Source: Croceicoccus sp. (lineage in GTDB: Bacteria; Pseudomonadota; Alphaproteobacteria; Sphingomonadales; Sphingomonadaceae). Taken from it: a stretch of 12,194 nucleotides of DNA. The position numbers and the translations under genes are program-made. The DNA lies in the NCBI GenBank assembly GCA_029936705.1, contig JAPYSD010000049.1, positions 1 through 12,194 on the forward strand, in the 5' to 3' direction. The notes beneath the pieces are model-generated. The model saw nothing but the letters and a program-made list of their open reading frames with translations. It did not search any database and was not told where the DNA came from. Positions 7,614 through 12,194 of the stretch are shown piece by piece; the first letter of the stretch is position 1; every line of letters starts with the position of its first letter.

Positions 7614-7686
7614 GTGCCCGGGGGCGGAGTCGAACCACCGACACGACGATTTTCAGTCGTCTGCTCTACCACTGAGCTACCCAGGC
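7612..7686 (-). tRNA. tRNA-Phe (anticodon GAA)
   Basis: A full cloverleaf on the minus strand, 75 nt including encoded CCA (7614-7612). The acceptor stem GCCTGGG (7686-7680) pairs with CCCGGGC (7622-7616) with one T-G wobble. The D arm is GCTC...GAGC. The anticodon stem GACGA/TCGTC encloses loop CTGAAAA, with anticodon GAA at 7654-7652. The variable loop is GTGTC and the T arm is GGTGG-TTCGACT-CCGCC. It charges phenylalanine and reads UUU/UUC. It sits between yacG and uvrC, on the same strand as both, in an order that recurs in alphaproteobacteria. Confidence 0.97.
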
Positions 7687-7748
7687 ATCGCCACGAAACG
7701 CGGCCCCGAAACCGGCGGATTGAATCGCGCTTGGCGTCGGGAGCGCCG

Positions 7749-7777
7749 CCTATGGCCAAAGCCGCGCTTGCTGTCAA
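7749..7777 (-). promoter_or_regulatory. likely sigma-70 promoter of tRNA-Phe
   Basis: On the minus strand a perfect -35 hexamer TTGACA (7777-7772) is followed by a 17-bp spacer and a -10 CATAGG (7754-7749). Transcription would start near 7742, about 56 nt before the tRNA 5' end. The consensus -35 and exact spacing make this the best promoter in the window. The remainder of 7687-7816 shows no gene. Confidence 0.6.
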
Positions 7778-7816
7778 ACCTCAAAATGCGGGTTTTTGGC
7801 GCGGCGGCAATTTCGC

Positions 7817-8017
7817 TCAGAAATCCTCGTCCGCGCGGCCGTCCTGGCGCTCGGTGGGAATCTCGGCGGGCTCGCCGGGAATGGCATATCCGTCCTGCAG
7901 CCACTGGACTAGGTCGCGGTCCTTGCAGCGGGTTGAACAGAACGGCGCGTGGTCTTCGGAACGGGGCTTGCCGCAGATCGGGCAGCTTTTCACGGCGCGT
8001 TTGGGAGTCGTCTTCAT
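7817..8017 (-). CDS. yacG: DNA gyrase inhibitor / zinc-finger protein YacG
   Basis: 66 aa, normal for YacG. The treble-clef zinc-binding cysteines are Cys12, Cys15, Cys27 and Cys31, in 'CPICGKP' and 'FCSTRCKDRDL'. These are followed by the conserved 'W', the 'YAIPGEPAEIP' segment and an acidic tail ending 'DEDF'. E. coli YacG binds GyrB and blocks DNA gyrase from binding DNA; the motif match supports the same family here, though the activity is by homology. The frame is open to 8116, but ATG 8017 overlaps the TGA of the upstream RNase E/G-like gene (ATGA, 8017-8014), a standard translational-coupling arrangement, and gives the family N terminus. It is the last protein gene of the infA-maf-RNase operon. 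Confidence 0.95.
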   Translation of the reverse strand: MKTTPKRAVKSCPICGKPRSEDHAPFCSTRCKDRDLVQWLQDGYAIPGEPAEIPTERQDGRADEDF

Positions 8018-8982
8018 AGGGGCACTGCCTGAGACATGCCGGCCTCGGGCGCAAGGGCGGTATCGGCCTGGATGCGGATCGCGCGGCCCGTGCGGCGGGT
8101 CAGCTCGTCGATCCACTCGGGCTTGAGCTGCGCCTGAAGCGCGGGATGCACCGTCAGCAGGATCGCGCCCGGATCGCCGACCTGCTCCGCCTGCCGCAAC
8201 AGCAGGCGCGCGGCGGCGGCAAGCCGGTGGCGCGTGACGCGGTGGAGGATCGAGGGACCTTCCAGACGCGCGACGATCTGCACGAAGCCAAAGCCGTTCA
8301 TCGCCGTACGTTCGTGGGCAAAACCCTCCAGCGCCTGTTCCAGCGCGGCGTCCACCGCGCGGCGGTCGGCCTTGTCCTGCAGCGTGGGGAAATCGATGCC
8401 GATCGACCCGCCGATGTCGAGCCGCATCAGGCTGGCGGCAATCGCGGGCACCGCCGCCAGCGCCAGTGCGCGCGGCGGCAGCGTGCCGTCGATGTCGATC
8501 AGCGTCATCGCGGGCGTGGGCGAAAGATGCAGCGTGCCCCCGTCGAAACCGACCTGCCGCTCGAACGCCTCGGCAATCAGTTCGGACCAGCCGGGAAAGC
8601 GGGGCACGACGCGGACATCATGCCCTTCCCGCTTCAGCCGGTCTTCCAGCGAGGGCGCGGGGCGCAGGCTTTCGTCGGTGGGGCGGCCCTGCGCCCGCTT
8701 GGACCGGGCGCCCTCGTCGATGCGGGCGCGGTGGATGGCAATGCGGATCGGGGCGCCTTCGCTGGCGGATCGGGGCAGTCTGTCGACCAGCACCTCTTCG
8801 CCGCTGTCCAGCCGCACGGTGCCGCGCGCGGAACCCGATGCGCGCGATGCCAGCACGCCCTCGACCACAGCACCGGCGGCCAGTTCGCCCGGCCAGGCCA
8901 GTTTCGCGGCGATGATGCGGTCATCCTGAACTAGCGCGGCGCGGGTTTCCCCGATGCCGCGTTCGACCAGCCATTCAGGCAA
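8014..8982 (-). CDS. short ribonuclease E/G-family protein
   Basis: 322 aa, against about 490 for RNase G and about 900 or more for RNase E. The catalytic-core pattern is recognisable: 'TLIDIDG' (160-166) and 'DIGGSIGIDF' (189-198) place Asp163 and Asp197 at the positions of the Mg-binding D303 and D346 of E. coli RNase E. 'GFGFVQIVARLEGPSIL' resembles the segment just after the core. An S1 RNA-binding domain is only faintly suggested in the first 85 residues, and the zinc-link CPxCxG motif is absent. It is likely an RNA-processing enzyme or a degenerate, possibly regulatory, homologue. The TTG start at 8982 overlaps the maf stop by 8 bp and gives 'MPEWLVERGIGETRAAL', the family's usual opening. 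It is coupled to yacG by a 4-bp overlap. Confidence 0.85.
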   Translation of the reverse strand: MPEWLVERGIGETRAALVQDDRIIAAKLAWPGELAAGAVVEGVLASRASGSARGTVRLDSGEEVLVDRLPRSASEGAPIRIAIHRARIDEGARSKRAQGRPTDESLRPAPSLEDRLKREGHDVRVVPRFPGWSELIAEAFERQVGFDGGTLHLSPTPAMTLIDIDGTLPPRALALAAVPAIAASLMRLDIGGSIGIDFPTLQDKADRRAVDAALEQALEGFAHERTAMNGFGFVQIVARLEGPSILHRVTRHRLAAAARLLLRQAEQVGDPGAILLTVHPALQAQLKPEWIDELTRRTGRAIRIQADTALAPEAGMSQAVPL

Positions 8983-9583
8983 GGGGAAAGCCCGCCGCCT
9001 TCAGCAGCGCGCGCGTTTCGAACAAAGGCAGGCCGACCACGCCCGAATGGCTGCCCTGGATCCACGCGATCAGCGCTTCGGCATGGCCCTGGATGGCATA
9101 GCCGCCTGCCTTGCCGTGCCATTCGCCGCCCGCGATATAGGCGTCGATTTCCTGGTCCGAGAGAACCTTGAAGCGCACGATGGTCTCGCTCATCCGCTCG
9201 CGCACCGAGCCGTCGGGTGCGGCGAGCGCGATGGCGGAGTACACGCGGTGCCGCCTGCCCGACAAAAGCTTCAGGCACTCGCGCGCGGTTCCCTCGTCCT
9301 CGGCCTTGGGCAGAATGCGGCGCCCCGCGGCCACGACGGTGTCGCCTGCAAGCACGAAACTGCCATCCGCAGGCACCGCCCCGCCGCCAAATGCGACGGA
9401 CAGCGCCTTTTCACGTGCCATGCGCTGCACATAGGGGCGCGGCTGTTCGTCCTTGTGCGGCGTTTCGTCGATGTCGGCAGGGTCGATGCGCGAAGGCTCG
9501 ATGCCCAGACGCGCCAACAGCTCGCGCCTGCGCGGACTGGCAGAGGCGAGGATCAGATTGGGTCGGGAATTCTGGGCCGTCAT
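8975..9583 (-). CDS. maf: Maf-family nucleoside triphosphate pyrophosphatase
   Basis: 202 aa cytosolic enzyme of the Maf/HAM1-like fold, which hydrolyses non-canonical or m5U/Ψ/dT-type nucleoside triphosphates to the monophosphate and pyrophosphate. The signature 'SASPRRRELL' (14-23) forms the phosphate-binding loop. 'LAGDTVV' (78-84) carries the catalytic Asp81, 'GRRHRVYSAIAL' (about 109-120) and 'GKAGGYAIQG' (about 157-166) are conserved blocks, and 'GSHSGVVGLPL' closes the domain. The Asp-Thr and Lys-Ala-Gly-Gly-Tyr pattern fits the dTTP/UTP (YhdE) subgroup better than YceF, but this is not certain. ATG 9583 begins 14 bp after the infA stop, and the 3' end overlaps the next gene by 8 bp, so the genes are co-transcribed. 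YceF-type activity is the main alternative. Confidence 0.93.
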   Translation of the reverse strand: MTAQNSRPNLILASASPRRRELLARLGIEPSRIDPADIDETPHKDEQPRPYVQRMAREKALSVAFGGGAVPADGSFVLAGDTVVAAGRRILPKAEDEGTARECLKLLSGRRHRVYSAIALAAPDGSVRERMSETIVRFKVLSDQEIDAYIAGGEWHGKAGGYAIQGHAEALIAWIQGSHSGVVGLPLFETRALLKAAGFPLA

Positions 9584-9597
9584 GCCGGCGCCAGCGA

Positions 9598-9843
9598 TTA
9601 GCTTGGCCCGGGGCCGCCGCGGCCGGGCATGAAGCGATAGGTGATCCGGCCTTTGGTCAGGTCATAGGGCGTCAGCTCGACCAGCACTTCGTCGCCCACC
9701 AGCACGCGGATCCGGTTCTTGCGCATCTTGCCGGCGGTGTGGCCCAGGATCTCGTGATCGTTTTCCAGGCGCACGCGGAACATCGCGTTGGGGAGAAGCT
9801 CCACAACCGTGCCGCGCATTTCGAGAAGTTCTTCTTTCGCCAT
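9598..9843 (-). CDS. infA: translation initiation factor IF-1
   Basis: 81 aa single OB-fold protein that binds the 30S A site and assists IF-2 and IF-3. The core is near-canonical: '[20 protein letters not shown]', '[20 protein letters not shown]', '[20 protein letters not shown]', 'KGRITYRF'. After the normal end it adds a Gly/Pro tail, '[10 protein letters not shown]'. I chose ATG 9843 because IF-1 conservation begins at MAKE. The frame also opens at ATG 9864, which would add MGARRPD, but there AAAGG abuts the ATG, too close for a normal ribosome-binding site. Between the AAAGGA and ATG 9843 lies a GC palindrome (9848-9862). It is the first gene of the operon with maf, RNase E/G-like and yacG. 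Confidence 0.96.
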
Positions 9844-9847
9844 GTCC

Positions 9848-9862
9848 GGGCGCCGGGCGCCC
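9848..9862. promoter_or_regulatory. GC palindrome between ribosome-binding site and infA start
   Basis: GGGCGCCCGGCGCCC on the minus strand is a perfect 7-bp inverted repeat around a single base (or 6 bp with a 3-nt loop), ending 4 nt before the infA ATG. The nearest purine-rich site, AAAGGA, lies on its far side. Folding would bring AAAGGA close to ATG 9843, or would block initiation. The role is inferred. Confidence 0.4.
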
Positions 9863-9899
9863 ATCCTTTCACTCAGTTTGCCAGAATTGTCGTTACGTC

Positions 9900-9928
9900 A
9901 AAAAACCTGCGCGGCCCCATAGCCGCGC
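9900..9928 (-). terminator. intrinsic-terminator-like hairpin in the infA leader
   Basis: On the minus strand GCGCGGC (9928-9922), a 6-nt loop and GCCGCGC (9915-9909) form an all-GC 7-bp stem. AGG and six Ts (9905-9900) follow. This is the best intrinsic-terminator shape in the window. It lies about 57 bp upstream of the infA ATG, with no minus-strand gene seen before it, so it is either an attenuator in the infA leader or the end of a short unannotated transcript. Confidence 0.55.
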
Positions 9929-9934
9929 TGGCGG

Positions 9935-9963
9935 GATATGGAAAGCCCGCAGTTGCTTTTCAA
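9935..9963 (-). promoter_or_regulatory. candidate infA promoter
   Basis: Minus-strand TTGAAA (9963-9958), a 17-bp spacer and CATATC (9940-9935). The -35 matches at 5 of 6 positions; the -10 is poor (3 of 6). The predicted start, near 9928, coincides with the first base of the terminator-like hairpin. The remaining 9964-10155 contains no gene I can support; it is GC-rich with a few short inverted repeats. Confidence 0.35.
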
Positions 9964-10155
9964 CGCCGCCCGCCCCGCCCCGGTCTGCCGGGCGCGACGC
10001 CGCGCACATGCCAATCGCTGGCAGGCAAACGCTTTTTTACGGTGCCCCGCGGGATCGAAACCGGGCATGCTGCATTGCGACACTCTGATACACGGGGCGA
10101 CTTGGCTTGCCCCCGCCAGTCCGTGCAACCCCTTCCCATGAGAGAAACCATCGCC

Positions 10156-12194
10156 ATGCCGCGCGCCACCGCGATCGCCCGCGCCGCCGCCAGCCTGCTT
10201 GTCGTCGGTGCCGTCATGGCGTCGCCCGCGGCTGCCGAGACCGATGCCGAGCTGGAGACCGGCGCGGCAGGCCAGCAGCCCAGCGAAGCGGACGAGGAAA
10301 TCGACACGGGCGACGACATCATCGTCACCGCGCCGCAGGTCAACCGGGGCAGCGTGGACATCCCGCAGACCCCCGTCGCCGTGCTGGAAGAGGACGAGAT
10401 CCTGAGCATCGGGGCAAGCTCGCTGTCCGAGCTGCTGGAGGAGCTGGCCCCGCAGACCGGATCGGGCCGCGGGCGCGGATCGGGCGGGCGCCCCGCGATC
10501 CTGGTGAACGGGCAGCGCGTGTCGGGCTTTCGCGAACTGCGCAACTATCCGCCCGAGGCGCTTGCCCGGGTCGAGGTCCTGCCCGAGGAAGCAGCCATCC
10601 GCTTCGGCTTTCGCCCCGACCAGCGCGTGATCAACTTCATCCTGAAGGAGCAATATGCGTCCAAGGGGATCGACCTGGAATATGGCGTGCCGGGCAAGGG
10701 CGGCTATCATACCAGCGAGATCGAGGCGTCGCTGCTGTCGATCAACGGGCCCAACCGCCTGAACCTGGCGGTCGAGGCGGAAAACAGCTCGCTGCTGACC
10801 GAGGGGGAGCGCGGCGTCTCCTCCTATGGCTATGCGCCCGCGTTCGGTGACGTGAACCCCGCCGACTACCGCTCGCTGGTCGGCGATACGCGCGACCTGA
10901 CGCTGAACGGTGCATGGACGCGCGGCTTCGGCGAGAACGGCGCCGATGGCTCGCTGACCGTCAACGGCACCATCACGCGCAGCGATTCGCTGTCGCTGAA
11001 CGGACCGGACACGGCGTCGCTGACCAGCCCCACCGGCGCCACCGCGCAGCGGACGCTGTTTTCGGACACCTTGGCGCGCGGCGCGCGGGTGCGGGACAGC
11101 CGCTCTGCCGGGTTCGAACTGGGCACTACCTACAACCGGCCCGTGGGCGACTGGGACCTGACGGTAACCGGCCGCTGGACCCACGACGACACCGTGTCGC
11201 GCAGCACCGCGGCGACCGATGTGTCGGCGCTGCAGGCGGCGGCGCTGACCGGGCAGGTCGGCATCGACGCGCCGGTGGACGAGCTGCTGGCCTTCGTGCC
11301 CGGCCAGCGATCCAATACCAGTATTTCCAATACCGAAGACGCGACCTCGCTTGCCACGCTGAACGGCCGGCCGCTGTGGCTGCCCGCGGGACAGTTGGCG
11401 GTGACGCTGCAGGCCGGGTTCGACTGGTCGAACATCGACAGCCGCAGCAGCGACAACCCGGGCCTTGCGACCGACCTGACGCGCGGCGATGCGAACGCGG
11501 GCTTCACGCTGGGCGTTCCGCTTACCAGCCGCAGGGACAACGTGCTGGCCGCCATCGGCGACATTACGCTGGACCTGTCGGGCGGGTTCAACCGCCTGTC
11601 GGATTTCGGCACGCTGTACAACTGGAGCGCGGGGCTGAACTGGTCGCCGCTGGAGGACCTGAACCTGCAGGTCAGCCATATCTATACCGAGCGTGCGCCC
11701 AGCCTGGCGCAGCTGGGCGCGCCGCAGCTGGTCACCAGCGGCGTGACGATCTTCGACATCGCGACCGGGCAGACGGTGCTGGTCGACCTGATCAGCGGGG
11801 GAAACCCGAACCTGGTCGCGGAAAAGCAGCGCGACTGGAAGATCGGCGCGACCTATGACCTGCCCTTCCTGCGCCGGTCGAACCTGATCGTCGAATATTA
11901 CGACGAAAGCTCGACCGACGTGTCGAGCGGTTTTCCCGCGCTGACGCCATCGATCGAGAATGCCTTTCCGGGCCGCGTGGTGCGGGATGCGGATGGCAAT
12001 CTGGTCAGCATCGACCAGCGCCCCGTGACCTATGCGCACCAGGACGGGCGGCGGCTGCGCTACGGCATCGACATCTCGGACCGGATCTCTGCCGGCGACG
12101 ATGGCGAGGAACGCGGGCGCGGGCGCGGCGGGCCGCCGGGCATCGGGCGCGGTGGACGCGGCGGCGGGCACTGGGGCCTGGCGCTCTATCACAC
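10156..12194 (+). CDS. TonB-dependent receptor, N-terminal part (runs off the window)
   Basis: 679 codons are present with no stop. A signal peptide (Arg-rich start, hydrophobic 11-22, cut after 'ASPAAA' near residue 27) is followed by an acidic linker and a TonB-box-like 'DDIIVTA' (53-59). A plug domain (about 62-175) follows, containing 'GGRPAILVNGQRVSGF' and, in place of the usual 'YGSDAVGGVVNIILK', 'IRFGFRPDQRVINFILK'. The rest looks like beta-barrel strands alternating with polar loops. Such receptors import siderophores, vitamins or glycans using TonB-ExbBD energy; the ligand is not predictable. Two RG-rich tracts stand out, one in the plug (around residue 105) and a longer one at 653-672. 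I chose ATG 10156, with AGAGA about 10 nt upstream; ATG 10138 would add six residues and lacks a ribosome-binding site. Confidence 0.9.
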   Translation, partial: MPRATAIARAAASLLVVGAVMASPAAAETDAELETGAAGQQPSEADEEIDTGDDIIVTAPQVNRGSVDIPQTPVAVLEEDEILSIGASSLSELLEELAPQTGSGRGRGSGGRPAILVNGQRVSGFRELRNYPPEALARVEVLPEEAAIRFGFRPDQRVINFILKEQYASKGIDLEYGVPGKGGYHTSEIEASLLSINGPNRLNLAVEAENSSLLTEGERGVSSYGYAPAFGDVNPADYRSLVGDTRDLTLNGAWTRGFGENGADGSLTVNGTITRSDSLSLNGPDTASLTSPTGATAQRTLFSDTLARGARVRDSRSAGFELGTTYNRPVGDWDLTVTGRWTHDDTVSRSTAATDVSALQAAALTGQVGIDAPVDELLAFVPGQRSNTSISNTEDATSLATLNGRPLWLPAGQLAVTLQAGFDWSNIDSRSSDNPGLATDLTRGDANAGFTLGVPLTSRRDNVLAAIGDITLDLSGGFNRLSDFGTLYNWSAGLNWSPLEDLNLQVSHIYTERAPSLAQLGAPQLVTSGVTIFDIATGQTVLVDLISGGNPNLVAEKQRDWKIGATYDLPFLRRSNLIVEYYDESSTDVSSGFPALTPSIENAFPGRVVRDADGNLVSIDQRPVTYAHQDGRRLRYGIDISDRISAGDDGEERGRGRGGPPGIGRGGRGGGHWGLALYH

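Noticed and set aside
10009..10038. Possible plus-strand terminator: TGCCA/TGGCA stem followed by six Ts (10033-10038)
   Set aside because: The stem is only 5 bp and separated from the T-run by 9 nt, and no plus-strand transcript is expected to end there.
10040..10100. tRNA-like piece on the minus strand: GCCCCGT and GCGGGGC as a 7-bp acceptor-like stem, followed by ACCG, with GGTTTCGATCC inside
   Set aside because: Only 44 nt lie between the arms, too few for a tRNA. The T-arm stem does not pair, no anticodon arm can be drawn and the end is CCG, not CCA. Most likely a chance GC-rich inverted repeat, though it sits in the receptor leader.
9898..12192. A 764-codon open frame on the minus strand opposite the TonB receptor
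   Set aside because: The plus-strand frame has a signal peptide, TonB box and plug domain. The minus frame is rich in Arg, Ala, Gln and Val with no domain pattern, a common mirror effect of high-GC third-position bias.
1..12194. Mobile elements, CRISPR repeats, defence or secondary-metabolite systems
   Set aside because: No transposase, integrase, phage or nuclease-defence motif, no regularly spaced repeat and no compositional break was seen; the order is typical core chromosome.

Overview
The window is GC-rich chromosomal DNA. Gene order, codon use and protein families point to an alphaproteobacterium, most likely a Sphingomonadales / Erythrobacteraceae-type organism. The main evidence is the block infA - maf - short RNase E/G - yacG - tRNA-Phe, UvrC with the 'RFNEDKAAHTVRGS' start I associate with sphingomonads, and a TonB-dependent receptor with Arg-Gly tracts. 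The taxonomy is inferred from protein style, not from a marker search.

Layout. (1) 1-306, + strand: C-terminal end of a TolC/NodT-type outer-membrane efflux protein. (2) 435-1487, +: DUF475 (TerC-like) membrane protein. It converges on (3) 1426-4056, -: a large DUF2339 polytopic membrane protein, and the two coding regions overlap at their 3' ends. (4) A 169-bp divergent intergenic region with two matching 13-bp imperfect palindromes, then 4226-4831, +: a TetR-family regulator. (5) 4825-5433, -: folE (GTP cyclohydrolase I). (6) 5506-7461, -: uvrC (excision nuclease subunit). (7) 7612-7686, -: tRNA-Phe(GAA) with encoded CCA, its likely promoter, and two perfect hairpins between it and uvrC. 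(8) 9843-7817, -: a compact operon infA - maf - RNase E/G-like - yacG, with the last three genes joined by overlapping stop and start codons. (9) 10156-12194, +: the 5' part of a TonB-dependent receptor running off the window.

How the genes fit together. Most of the window is housekeeping: translation initiation (IF-1), tRNA-Phe, nucleotide-pool sanitation (Maf), RNA processing (RNase E/G-like), gyrase protection (YacG), excision repair (UvrC) and pterin synthesis (FolE). The flanks are envelope functions: an efflux channel, two uncharacterised membrane proteins and a TonB receptor. The TetR regulator probably controls itself and/or the divergent DUF2339 gene through the paired palindromes.

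I found no insertion sequence, CRISPR array, prophage gene or obvious defence system. The points most worth checking are regulatory: the tandem operator, the structured leader of infA (intrinsic-terminator-like hairpin plus a palindrome next to the start codon), and the palindromes downstream of tRNA-Phe. Two protein points are the minimal RNase E/G homologue and the RG-rich segment in the TonB receptor.
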